Below are positions 1 through 6,340 of a stretch of 11,647 nucleotides of DNA, in pieces; the first letter of the stretch is position 1, and each line of letters opens with the position of its first letter. Source of the DNA: Candidatus Methanogaster sp. UBA203. Its GTDB lineage: Archaea; Halobacteriota; Methanosarcinia; Methanosarcinales; Methanogasteraceae. The notes beneath the pieces were generated by a model, which saw only the letters and a list, made by a program, of their open reading frames with translations, searched no databases and was not told the DNA's origin. Both the position numbers and the translations under genes were made by a program. Location of the stretch: NCBI GenBank assembly GCA_002503595.1, contig DASC01000183.1, forward strand, positions 1-11,647, in the 5' to 3' direction.

Positions 1-23
1 GGGGCGGGCACCCGCCCCCTTCT
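1..23 (+). terminator. GC-rich hairpin, possible end of an upstream transcript
   Basis: GGGGCGGG (1-8) and CCCGCCCC (11-18) are perfect reverse complements. With a realistic loop this gives a stem of about 7 bp closed by GCAC, followed by the pyrimidine run CTTCTT. It could terminate a gene lying left of the window. The T-run is poor and the left context is missing, so the assignment is tentative; it may be only a structured spacer. Confidence 0.35.
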
Positions 24-123
24 TAATCGGCGGTTTTCCATAACCCAATTCCCTGAAGATAATAAAAAGTCTCTGTTTCCGAGTACCCCCATAGACTTGA
101 CAGCCACTGGCAGACGAACCCTT

Positions 124-133
124 AAGAATATAA
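124..133 (+). promoter_or_regulatory. Possible TATA box of the rfcS operon
   Basis: The A/T-rich AAGAATATAA lies about 25 bases before position 155. A start there would give a leader of about 20 bases that still includes the GGAGG at 163-167. Another A/T run at 60-69 is an alternative. No consensus BRE is obvious, so this is weak. If it is right, the TTG at 97 lies upstream of the transcript and cannot be the rfcS start. Confidence 0.3.
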
Positions 134-174
134 CCGACAATATATTCACATATTCACGACGCGGAGGGTTTTCT

Positions 175-1143
175 ATCAAACAGGAGATATGGATCGAGAA
201 GTACCGACCAAAGAGACTGGCGGATGTGGTCGGACAGGATAACGCAATCGGGCGGTTGATCTCATACGTGCATACGAGAAACCTGCCGCACCTCATGTTC
301 ACAGGTCCGCCCGGAGTCGGCAAGACCGCGTCTGCGGTATCCATAGCAAGGGAACTCTTCGGCGATACGTGGCACTCCAACTTCACTGAACTGAATGCCA
401 GTGACGAGCGCGGCATCGATGTGGTGCGCCACAAGATCAAGAACTTTGCGAGAACATCGCCTGTCGGGGATGCCGAATTCAAGATCATCTTTTTAGACGA
501 GGCAGATGCCCTGACGGGCGATGCCCAGTCTGCGCTTCGCAGAACGATGGAGCGGTACACCAGAACATGCCGGTTCATCCTGTCATGCAATTATTCATCG
601 AGAATTATAGAGCCGATTCAATCGAGATGTGCGGTCTACCGGTTCGGTCCGATCACGGACGAGGCGGTCGTTACGAGGGTCCGGTACATCGCAGACTGCG
701 AGCACCTCGATATCACGGACGACGGGATCGATGCAGTCAAATACGTGGCACGCGGTGACATGCGCAAGGCGATCAATGCACTACAAGCTGCCGCAATGCT
801 CGGCACAACGGTCGATCGCGATGCCATATACCAGATAACAGCGACCGCGCGTCCTGAGGAGATTGGAAAACTCATCCTGAGCGCATACAACGGGGATTTT
901 GCAGAATCCCGCAAAAAATTGGACGATTTGCTAACCAGACAGGGACTATCCGGAGAGGACGTTGTCGGGCAGATATACCGGGCGGTATTCGATGTCGGAG
1001 AGATTCCTGATCGCAAAAAGGTTGATTTGATAGATAAAATTGGAGAAATTGATTTCAGAATCACAGAAGGTGCGAACGAGCGAATACAACTTGATGCGCT
1101 CCTTGCACGGTTTGTGCTATCTGGAGGAACTTACAATGATTGA
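175..1143 (+). CDS. rfcS: Replication factor C small subunit (clamp-loader ATPase)
   Basis: This is the AAA+ small subunit of the archaeal clamp loader, which with RfcL opens the PCNA ring and loads it at primer-template junctions. From the start proposed here the product is 322 residues, the usual family size. Visible in order: the EIWIEKYRPK N-terminus (4-13), Walker A GPPGVGKT (44-51), Walker B with LDEAD (107-111), the SRC arginine-finger motif (150-152) and a sensor-2 region GDMRKAINALQ (194-204). There is no intein. The start is unusual. GGAGG at 163-167 is followed after 7 bases by ATC at 175, giving (M)KQEIWIEKYRP, the normal family N-terminus. The only conventional in-frame start nearby is TTG at 97; it has no Shine-Dalgarno site and would add 26 residues unlike family N-termini. 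The gene overlaps the next by 8 bases, so the two are probably translationally coupled. Confidence 0.96.
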   Translation: MKQEIWIEKYRPKRLADVVGQDNAIGRLISYVHTRNLPHLMFTGPPGVGKTASAVSIARELFGDTWHSNFTELNASDERGIDVVRHKIKNFARTSPVGDAEFKIIFLDEADALTGDAQSALRRTMERYTRTCRFILSCNYSSRIIEPIQSRCAVYRFGPITDEAVVTRVRYIADCEHLDITDDGIDAVKYVARGDMRKAINALQAAAMLGTTVDRDAIYQITATARPEEIGKLILSAYNGDFAESRKKLDDLLTRQGLSGEDVVGQIYRAVFDVGEIPDRKKVDLIDKIGEIDFRITEGANERIQLDALLARFVLSGGTYND

Positions 1144-1864
1144 TAGAGTACCTACTGGAGTACCAGGATTTGATGAACTGTGTGAAGGCGGGTTGGTGAG
1201 GAACCGGACATATCTGCTCTCCGGAACATCCGGTACCGGAAAAACAAACTTTGCGTTCCAGTTCCTGCACAACGGAGCTACGCAGTACGACGAACCCGGT
1301 ATTTTTATTGCGACCGAGGAACGCCCCAGTTACCTGCGGGAGAATCTGTCGAGATTCGGATGGGATATACAGTCACTCGAGGAGGAGGGCAAACTTGCGA
1401 TCATCGATGCGTGTTCCACAAAGATCGGGATTCCGTCGCAGGAACGATATGTGGATGTGCGACCATTCGATATGCGCGCACTCCTCGAGCAGGTCATCAC
1501 GATACAGGATGAAATCGGTGCGAAACGCGCGGTGATCGATTCGAGCACGTCCATCGGATTCAATCTTCAGGATCCTGCAAGGATCAGGATAGAATTGCTC
1601 AAACTGAGCACGACCCTCGAGATTCTCGGTCTGACATCGCTTATGACCTGCGAGATCGTTGATGACGACCTGTACAGCAGATTCGGTGTCGAGAACTTCG
1701 TGACCGATGGCACGATCCTGCTGTATAACAAGCGAGAAGATAACACGCGTGTCCGCAGCATGGAGGTATTCAAGATGCGCGGATCAGACCATAAGAAAGG
1801 CATCTATCCGTACGAGATCACATCGGGGGGAATGGTCATCTATCCGCGCGAAGAGGTCTACTGA
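1136..1864 (+). CDS. Single-domain KaiC/RAD55-like RecA-fold ATPase
   Basis: A 242-residue, single RecA-fold ATPase of the archaeal KaiC-like group. Visible: the PTGVPGFDELCEGG opening (6-19) typical of KaiC domains, Walker A GTSGTGKT (30-37), the paired catalytic glutamates in ATEERP (E61-E62), and a hydrophobic strand ending in the Walker B aspartate (VIDSS, D135). It is about half the length of cyanobacterial KaiC and lacks the second domain, as in many archaeal homologues linked to signalling or motility. Its substrate is unknown. The ATG at 1136 is preceded by GGAGG (1123-1127) with an 8-base spacer and lies inside the end of rfcS, out of frame. Sharing an operon with rfcS might suggest a DNA-related role, but this is context only. 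A longer in-frame reading from 1040 exists, but that part overlaps rfcS coding and is not homologous. Confidence 0.9.
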   Translation: MIDRVPTGVPGFDELCEGGLVRNRTYLLSGTSGTGKTNFAFQFLHNGATQYDEPGIFIATEERPSYLRENLSRFGWDIQSLEEEGKLAIIDACSTKIGIPSQERYVDVRPFDMRALLEQVITIQDEIGAKRAVIDSSTSIGFNLQDPARIRIELLKLSTTLEILGLTSLMTCEIVDDDLYSRFGVENFVTDGTILLYNKREDNTRVRSMEVFKMRGSDHKKGIYPYEITSGGMVIYPREEVY

Positions 1865-1882
1865 GGCATACCGGGACGGGAG

Positions 1883-2956
1883 ATGCGCCTTCACAACCTC
1901 TTTCACCTTGATCCCTCGGAACCGATATTCCTCGCCGAGAATAGTTTCAGCGATCAGAGAGAGGGGTCGCTCACAGAGAACTACCTTCTCAAATTCGAGA
2001 ATATCAGAGATATCGGCACCACTGTCCGCAAGGGCGGGGCGTCACAACTGACAGAACACGGTATTCCGATCGCTATCGCAGTTTACGTGCATTCACAAGG
2101 GTTTGATCACTGGCTCGTGCTCACGAACGTGATCTCAAAGGATAAGCGGTTTTCAAAAAGAGTGTCTGACATATTAGGAAGCGGCAGCGAAGAGATCGAA
2201 ACAGATGCGTCCGATCTACGCAGTGCAGTGATCGAGTATTATTCCGTCTTCCTTGCGAACCAGTGGCTATGCGAATCGTGCGCACGCGAAGATATGCCGT
2301 ACCTCGATCTCGGCGTCTCTGTAGCGGTGCGCGAACTGTTAAACGGGAGCGCAGAGGACGGATCGAACGATGAATCTGAAGCGCGAAACGAACGACTATC
2401 GCATCTCTTTCGCGAGATCGGGGGCAGGATCGAGCTTGACATATCCGGCGCAGACGTGCTCGAGATCTGCTGCGGGGATGGTAGCGCCACTGCTGCGCTA
2501 CGCGACCTCGGATGCGACCCGATCTGCATCGACTATGACAAATGCGAGATCTGTGACGGGCTTAAGAGCGGGCAACTCCGTGCGGAGCGGTCGGTCGTTC
2601 TTGATGCCACAGAACTGTCATCGTTCTTCGGTCGGGAGTTCGACTGCGTGGCAGGGTTCATGATAGGTCCGATCCAGCCATTCAACGAGGATGTGTGGGC
2701 ATCGATCCTGCGCGAGTCTGTCAAGGTATTGCGGACTGGCGGGATGCTGATCTTTACGTTTCATAATGGCGAAGAACTTGGATTCGCTTACGAGGTGCTC
2801 AGAGACTGCGGGGTCTCCGGGGAGACGTTTGAGAATCTCCCTGATACGGAATCGCCAGCAGGGCGGGGCATTACCGGATATGACCGGTGGGTGTATGCCG
2901 GCAGGTGGGACGGTCCTGCATCACCAGCTTTATTAACCGACTCCCGGAATATGTGA
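1883..2956 (+). CDS. Class I SAM-dependent methyltransferase with an unrecognised N-terminal domain
   Basis: A 357-residue protein. The C-terminal half is a Rossmann-type methyltransferase: motif I VLEICCGDG (192-200), an acidic end of strand 2 in CIDYD (215-219), a motif in the DATELSS area (241-247), and GGMLIFTFH (286-294) for the later strands. The first 180 residues match no domain I can name. They include a segment with a CxxC (WLCESC, 128-133) and an acidic stretch at about 157-170 that may be a linker. The methyl acceptor cannot be deduced. The start follows the ATPase stop by 18 bases. The G-rich GGGAG abuts the ATG without a proper spacer, so initiation may depend on coupling to the upstream gene, or the start could differ slightly. 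It most likely belongs to the rfcS operon. Confidence 0.8.
   Translation: MRLHNLFHLDPSEPIFLAENSFSDQREGSLTENYLLKFENIRDIGTTVRKGGASQLTEHGIPIAIAVYVHSQGFDHWLVLTNVISKDKRFSKRVSDILGSGSEEIETDASDLRSAVIEYYSVFLANQWLCESCAREDMPYLDLGVSVAVRELLNGSAEDGSNDESEARNERLSHLFREIGGRIELDISGADVLEICCGDGSATAALRDLGCDPICIDYDKCEICDGLKSGQLRAERSVVLDATELSSFFGREFDCVAGFMIGPIQPFNEDVWASILRESVKVLRTGGMLIFTFHNGEELGFAYEVLRDCGVSGETFENLPDTESPAGRGITGYDRWVYAGRWDGPASPALLTDSRNM
2929..2936 (+). promoter_or_regulatory. Possible internal TATA box ahead of the small RHH-like gene
   Basis: TTTATTAA lies within the 3' end of the methyltransferase gene, about 25 bases before 2958, four bases upstream of the next ATG. It could provide a separate near-leaderless transcript for the small protein. 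Supported only by position and composition. Confidence 0.3.
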
Positions 2957-2961
2957 TCACG

Positions 2962-3156
2962 ATGCCAGTAATAGAAGTAAGCAACGATACCCTGCGCCAG
3001 CTCGACCATCTACGCATCCGGATGCAGGCATCCAGTTACGATGAGGTGATCAGGCATCTCATGGGGATGGAATATGTAAGACCGGTATATATCAGGGAGC
3101 CGGAGCCAGAGCAGAAGCGTCCTGATGATGGGATCGGGATATACAAGGTAGAGTGA
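2962..3156 (+). CDS. Small ribbon-helix-helix-like protein (VapB-antitoxin-like)
   Basis: A 64-residue protein. The first 36 residues have the pattern of an archaeal ribbon-helix-helix or VapB-type antitoxin: a short strand (MPVIEVSN), a helix (DTLRQLDHLRIRM), a turn (QASS), then a second helix YDEVIRHLM. The remainder, about 41-64, is a proline- and charge-rich tail (EPEPEQKRP) that may bind a partner. Such proteins are usually dimeric DNA-binding repressors or antitoxins. No toxin gene (PIN, RelE or MazF type) is next to it; mfnB follows. The ATG lies 5 bases after the methyltransferase stop, with GTGATC (2953-2958) as a partial Shine-Dalgarno. A GTG at 2953 overlapping the previous stop region is an alternative start adding three residues. 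Family placement rests on the helix pattern only. Confidence 0.65.
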   Translation: MPVIEVSNDTLRQLDHLRIRMQASSYDEVIRHLMGMEYVRPVYIREPEPEQKRPDDGIGIYKVE

Positions 3157-3175
3157 GCAGGGGGCAACGACACTG

Positions 3176-3183
3176 TTAAATAC
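3176..3183 (+). promoter_or_regulatory. TATA box of mfnB
   Basis: TTAAATAC sits in the 86-base gap between the RHH-like gene and mfnB. Transcription would start near 3205, leaving a leader of about 38 bases that contains GGAGG at 3232-3236, 6 bases before the ATG. This suggests mfnB is transcribed separately from the rfcS group. Confidence 0.5.
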
Positions 3184-3242
3184 CGCCAGTACGATGATTC
3201 CATTATTACACTGGCAAACAGTGCAATCATTGGAGGCATATT

Positions 3243-3941
3243 ATGAAACTACTGGTTAGCCCGATCAACACGACCGAGGCAAAGGCTGCGCTTGATGGCG
3301 GTGCCGATATTGTCGATGTGAAGAATCCGAAGGAAGGGTCACTCGGTGCGAATTTCCCATGGGTGATCCGCGCAGTCATCGAGGCGATCGAATCCAAAAA
3401 GCCAGTCAGCGCAACGATCGGCGATTTCAATTTCAAGCCGGGTACAGCATCGCTTGCTGCACTTGGTGCTGCCGCGTCCGGCGCTGATTATATCAAGGTT
3501 GGATTGTACGACATCCAGACCACAGATCAGGCAGAAGAACTGTTGTCAAAGGTTGTGCAGTCGATAAAAGGATACGATTCAAACAAATTTGCGGTAGCAG
3601 CCGCGTATGCAGATTATAGGCGTATAAATTCCATTTCACCACTTTTGCTTCCCGAGGTTGGCGCGAAGGTCGGTGCCGATGTGGTGATGATCGATACCGG
3701 CATCAAGGATGGCAAGTCACTCTTCGAGTTTATGAGCGAGGAAGAGTTGACCCGATTTGTGGACGATGCACGCGGTCTCGGCCTGACTACGGCGCTTGCC
3801 GGAACGATCAAGTTTGAGGATCTGGACGTATTAAGGCGGATCAATCCTGATATCCTCGGAATCCGCGGGGTGGTCTGCGGCGGCGATCGGAACGATGAGA
3901 TCAGGCAGGAACTGGTCGAGGAATTCAAGTCAAAGATGTGA
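3243..3941 (+). CDS. mfnB: (5-formylfuran-3-yl)methyl phosphate synthase
   Basis: MfnB (4-HFC-P synthase, formerly DUF556) condenses two molecules of glyceraldehyde-3-phosphate to the furan precursor of methanofuran, the C1 carrier of the first step of methanogenesis or the last of its reversal. At 232 residues it has the standard family length and TIM-barrel pattern. The residues known from the Methanocaldococcus jannaschii enzyme fall at the same numbers here: D25 and K27 (the Schiff-base lysine, in DIVDVKNPKEGSLG), K85 (in ADYIKVGLYD), and D151 and K155 (in VVMIDTGIKDG). The ATG at 3243 has a perfect GGAGG 6 bases upstream. It appears monocistronic, with its own TATA box before it and a hairpin/T-run behind. 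Methanofuran synthesis is a strong sign of a methanogen, methanotroph or other C1-metabolising archaeon. Confidence 0.97.
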   Translation: MKLLVSPINTTEAKAALDGGADIVDVKNPKEGSLGANFPWVIRAVIEAIESKKPVSATIGDFNFKPGTASLAALGAAASGADYIKVGLYDIQTTDQAEELLSKVVQSIKGYDSNKFAVAAAYADYRRINSISPLLLPEVGAKVGADVVMIDTGIKDGKSLFEFMSEEELTRFVDDARGLGLTTALAGTIKFEDLDVLRRINPDILGIRGVVCGGDRNDEIRQELVEEFKSKM

Positions 3942-4001
3942 TCTGGTTGGAGGTGGTGGTCTCGTAAGGGGTCGTAGCGAAATAACCCGGGCCACCGGAT
4001 C
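3940..4001 (+). other. Imperfect stem-loop over the mfnB stop codon and 3' leader
   Basis: GATCTGGTTGG (3940-3950, including the last bases of the stop) can pair with CCACCGGATC (3992-4001) with one G-T pair and one bulge. GGTGGTGGT (3952-3960) competes for the same CCACC. It may help form the 3' end of the mfnB transcript. There is no T-run directly behind it, so it is not a simple terminator. Seen in sequence only; function unknown. Confidence 0.3.
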
Positions 4002-4057
4002 GTCGGGATCACTCTTCCTGTTGTGGAGTTAGCGTCACAGCCCCTCTATTCTGATTC

Positions 4058-4075
4058 GTGATTTAATCACTTTTT
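4058..4075 (+). terminator. Short hairpin plus T-run, probable mfnB terminator
   Basis: GTGAT (4058-4062) pairs with ATCAC (4066-4070) around a 3-base loop and is followed directly by TTTTT (4071-4075). TTCGT and ACGAA flank this core as a further weak pairing. Archaeal termination relies mainly on T-runs, so this is a reasonable 3' end for mfnB, 117 bases after its stop. Confidence 0.5.
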
Positions 4076-4100
4076 ACGAAAAAAAACCTACAAATAAAAC

Positions 4101-4370
4101 ACGAATGAAACGAATTGGTAACTACTCAGGTACCTAAACCACTATCGGGGGACTTCACCATGCAGAAACTATCCGGGACATGGAGCATACTGCAACCAAC
4201 AGGGAATTTAACCGCAGAGTGCGCAGAGGGAAAATAAACGGTTAAGTGCTTCTAGCGTTCCTCTGTGCCCTCCGCGGTTATTTTTCTTGCCAGAAAATAC
4301 AGGATCGCAATCAGGAGACCGATCAATATACCTGAGTAGTTACACGAATTGTACGAATTACACGAATGTT
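4101..4370. repeat. Four-unit 9-bp tandem repeat, interrupted by the mobile element
   Basis: If the element and one copy of its target duplication are removed, the flanks join into four 9-bp units: ACGAATGAA (4101-4109), ACGAATTG+T (4110-4117 joined to 4352), ACGAATTAC (4353-4361) and ACGAATGTT (4362-4370). The core ACGAAT is invariant. The element inserted in unit 2. The tract lies between convergent genes and has no coding role. Confidence 0.75.
4118..4343. mobile_element. MITE-like element, copy 1 (226 bp, IS66-type ends)
   Basis: The ends are perfect 15-bp inverted repeats: GTAACTACTCAGGTA on the left and TACCTGAGTAGTTAC on the right. The element is flanked by a perfect 8-bp direct repeat, ACGAATTG (4110-4117 and 4344-4351), consistent with a target-site duplication. 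Inside, AACCGCAGAGTGCGCAGAGG (4210-4229) and CCTCTGTGCCCTCCGCGGTT (4260-4279) form a near-perfect 20-bp stem with a 30-base loop. No reading frame in it resembles a transposase. It is identical to copy 2 at 10812-11047 except for one base (T here in the 3' stem arm, C there) and a 10-bp unit present once here and twice there. IS66-family elements begin with GTAA and make 8-bp duplications, so a non-autonomous IS66 derivative is the best fit. That family assignment is inferred. Confidence 0.92.
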
Positions 4371-4470
4371 ATTTGATATTGTGAACAGGTTTAGGATGTT
4401 TAGCCTGATCAAGTTATCCTGTGACAGTCCCCACCCAATGTATCGGCGCGAGTGTGGTCAGGCATCCCCG

Positions 4471-6234
4471 CTAAAACCCGTGCACCATATACGGTCCAAA
4501 GATCATAAACACGAACGAAACAAGGATCAGTACCGCAAATGCTACTGCGATGCTTTTTGACAACTGCTCTGCGTTGTGGTCGCTTATCACCCGCCCAAAT
4601 AGCGAGTGGATGACATCCTTGAATACATGCCCCCCATCCATCGGCACCGCTGGCAGGCAGTTGAACAGTCCGGCATAGAAGTTGATCCAGCCGATCCAGA
4701 GCAGCGCACTCGCGATCCAGAAGACGAGGATGCCGTAACCTGCCGCCCATCCGACAGGCTCGTAGAACTGCATGGAGCTGTCAAATCCGCCAAATCCGCC
4801 ACCATCGAGTTCTATCAGCGGCATCGCAAAGATGAGGAGCCAGCCCTCGACCCGGTTCAGGAAACCCGGGATGTTTTTCAAGATATGCAGTCTCGCAGAT
4901 GCCGGATATTCTCCGATGGTCATGCCAGCGAATTCGATCCTTGTGGTGGAGACCACGCCCACGTATCCGCAACTGCGGTCCGGTGAAGCGCCAAGTTCTA
5001 CCATGGTTGAGTTATTCCCTGCAAAGAAGACCTCGACCGTCTGACCCTGCACGGTTGTATTCAGAAACGCAATGAAATCGGTGGTGTTATCGATTCCGGT
5101 ATCGTTGATCCGCGTGATGGTCATGCCTTGCGTGAGATTCGCCCGCGCTGCAGCAGAATCCGGCATGACCTCCTCGATCGAGACACCGCTTTGCAGGATG
5201 GCGTCCTCTCCTGCAAGCGTGAAGATCTCGCGCTTGTCCCGCTCCTTCGTATGCATCGTCATCGGCATGTCATGCCTGGTAGCCATGGTGATATAGAAGT
5301 CATGCGCGGTCTTGATTGTTACATTGTCCACCTGTGTGATCGCCATACCCTCTTTTATGCCGGCTTGTGCTGCAACTGAGTTTTCATCGACCGATGTGAC
5401 CATAACATCGCTGACCGGAGCTATTCCTCCGAGGACGGGGCCGAAGAAGAGCGAGAATGCGATCAATGCGATGACAAAGTTTGCCATGACGCCTGCTGCA
5501 AGTATCCTCATCCGCGATATTCTGGCTATGCCATTCTCTGCCCCGCCATTCCCCCCTTGCTCCACCGCACTCCCGCTCCTGCTCCCGTGCCCAATTCCAC
5601 CCTCTGTCTCGATGGGATGGCTGACAGCGTAATCATAGCCAACCCCGATGTTGGTGTCGGTGCCTGTGTCCCCGACTTCTGCAGGGTCTGGCTTATTCTT
5701 CTTCCCGAACAACTCCTCTTCATCCGGCTCTGCAAATCCTCCGATCGGGACGATCCCGAGCAGCAGCGCGCCCATCGATTTGACGCCGACGCCTTCGGTC
5801 CTGCAGAGAACAGCGTGTGCAAGTTCGTGCACAACCAGCGTGACCATAAGCCCGATCGCGCCCCAGACAAGCGGGATGTAATCGTTCAGACCGGGGATCA
5901 GAAAGATGTTCTGCGGGGCATTATATTTGTCAGGCATGGGCATCGCGTGCTCATACAATGCCTGGAGCATCACGTAGTCGGTCAGGATCACTATCGTGAA
6001 CATGATAAACATCCCCACAAGCATCATCGGTATCCCGACGTTTCCGAAAAATCTCCAGAACCTGCGCGGGTATGCCAGCACCGTGAGCAGCTTCTGCCCG
6101 CGCATGGTGCGAACCATCAGTATGGGTCCGAATGCTGAGATGTTGTACCGCTCAAGAATTCCGTGTTTATTGAGAATGGCAAAGACGATCCAGCATACGA
6201 GTAAAATGATGAGTGCAATATTTAAATAGTTCAC
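4471..6234 (-). CDS. Site-2 protease (M50 family) membrane metalloprotease with PDZ domains
   Basis: This intramembrane zinc protease probably cleaves membrane-anchored regulators or signal-peptide remnants. From GTG at 6234 it has 587 residues. In order: TM1 (about 4-22), further TM segments near 67-86 and 120-143, the latter carrying zinc motif HELAH (136-140), TM near 244-266, two PDZ-like repeats (about 270-350 and 350-415, with PAQAGI/KEGM-like features), TM about 498-521, the second active-site motif NCLPAVPMDGGH (525-536, D533 the third ligand), and a last TM (559-580). Between 174 and 236 is a Gly/Glu/Asp-rich low-complexity insert. The start is a choice. An in-frame GTG at 6315 would add 27 polar residues, but it has no Shine-Dalgarno. 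The 6234 GTG puts TM1 at the N-terminus as in relatives and lies about 28 bases from a TATA-like box, suggesting a near-leaderless transcript. Confidence 0.94.
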   Translation of the reverse strand: MNYLNIALIILLVCWIVFAILNKHGILERYNISAFGPILMVRTMRGQKLLTVLAYPRRFWRFFGNVGIPMMLVGMFIMFTIVILTDYVMLQALYEHAMPMPDKYNAPQNIFLIPGLNDYIPLVWGAIGLMVTLVVHELAHAVLCRTEGVGVKSMGALLLGIVPIGGFAEPDEEELFGKKNKPDPAEVGDTGTDTNIGVGYDYAVSHPIETEGGIGHGSRSGSAVEQGGNGGAENGIARISRMRILAAGVMANFVIALIAFSLFFGPVLGGIAPVSDVMVTSVDENSVAAQAGIKEGMAITQVDNVTIKTAHDFYITMATRHDMPMTMHTKERDKREIFTLAGEDAILQSGVSIEEVMPDSAAARANLTQGMTITRINDTGIDNTTDFIAFLNTTVQGQTVEVFFAGNNSTMVELGASPDRSCGYVGVVSTTRIEFAGMTIGEYPASARLHILKNIPGFLNRVEGWLLIFAMPLIELDGGGFGGFDSSMQFYEPVGWAAGYGILVFWIASALLWIGWINFYAGLFNCLPAVPMDGGHVFKDVIHSLFGRVISDHNAEQLSKSIAVAFAVLILVSFVFMIFGPYMVHGF

Positions 6235-6257
6235 ATTACTATTTTGTTGCCGATGCG

Positions 6258-6267
6258 GTATTAATAC
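6258..6267. promoter_or_regulatory. TATA-like palindrome in the divergent promoter region
   Basis: GTATTAATAC is a perfect 10-bp palindrome whose TATTAATA core lies about 28 bases before the protease GTG at 6234, the right distance for a leaderless archaeal start. For the opposite, radical SAM gene, the A/T-poor TTTATGCA at 6307-6314 is the only nearby candidate. The palindrome could also be an operator shared by both directions; nothing here proves that. Confidence 0.4.
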
Positions 6268-6340
6268 TTTGTACCGTTCCTGCCTATTTTTTTGGTGGCT
6301 ACTATGTTTATGCACATAGACGACAACAATAACAACAGAG

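Larger units (their letters stand above)
3942..4470. other. Gene-free convergent region between mfnB and the site-2 protease
   Basis: Across 529 bases I find no credible gene on either strand. The region holds, in order: the stem-loop overlapping the mfnB stop, the hairpin/T-run terminator, an A-rich stretch (4076-4100), a 9-bp tandem repeat, and the 226-bp mobile element that splits it. After these come about 100 bases with a loose inverted repeat, GCCTGATC (4403-4410) against GGTCAGGC (4456-4463), just beyond the protease stop. No tRNA-like fold or CRISPR-like repeat is seen. Confidence 0.75.

Noticed and set aside
97..174. In-frame 26-residue extension of RfcS from TTG 97
   Set aside because: No ribosome site before TTG 97, residues unlike RfcS N-termini, and a strong GGAGG lies inside the extension, 7 bases before the family-typical N-terminus.
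636..1064. 142-residue minus-strand frame antisense to rfcS
   Set aside because: Ser/Ile/Thr-rich shadow of a clear RfcS sequence; no ribosome site or family signature.
2962..3156. Toxin-antitoxin locus
   Set aside because: Only an antitoxin-like protein is present; both neighbours are a methyltransferase and mfnB, so no toxin partner can be claimed.
3942..4050. Possible tRNA or small structured RNA gene behind mfnB
   Set aside because: G-rich segments and stems exist, but there is no tRNA cloverleaf, T-loop sequence, or C/D box pair.
4101..4370. CRISPR-like repeat array
   Set aside because: The units are 9 bp with no spacers, there are only four, and there are no cas genes; it is a short tandem repeat split by an element.
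4366..4560. 64-residue plus-strand frame after element copy 1
   Set aside because: It has no ribosome site, overlaps the end of the site-2 protease antisense, and shows no protein-like pattern.
5557..6138. 193-residue plus-strand frame antisense to the site-2 protease
   Set aside because: The His/Asp/Arg-rich composition is the complement of membrane-protein codons. The minus-strand frame has HELAH, the NxxP...DG motif and TM helices.
6235..6315. N-terminal 27 residues of the site-2 protease from GTG 6315
   Set aside because: No ribosome site, a polar leader unlike relatives, and a TATA-like box inside it at a leaderless distance from GTG 6234. Kept only as an alternative.
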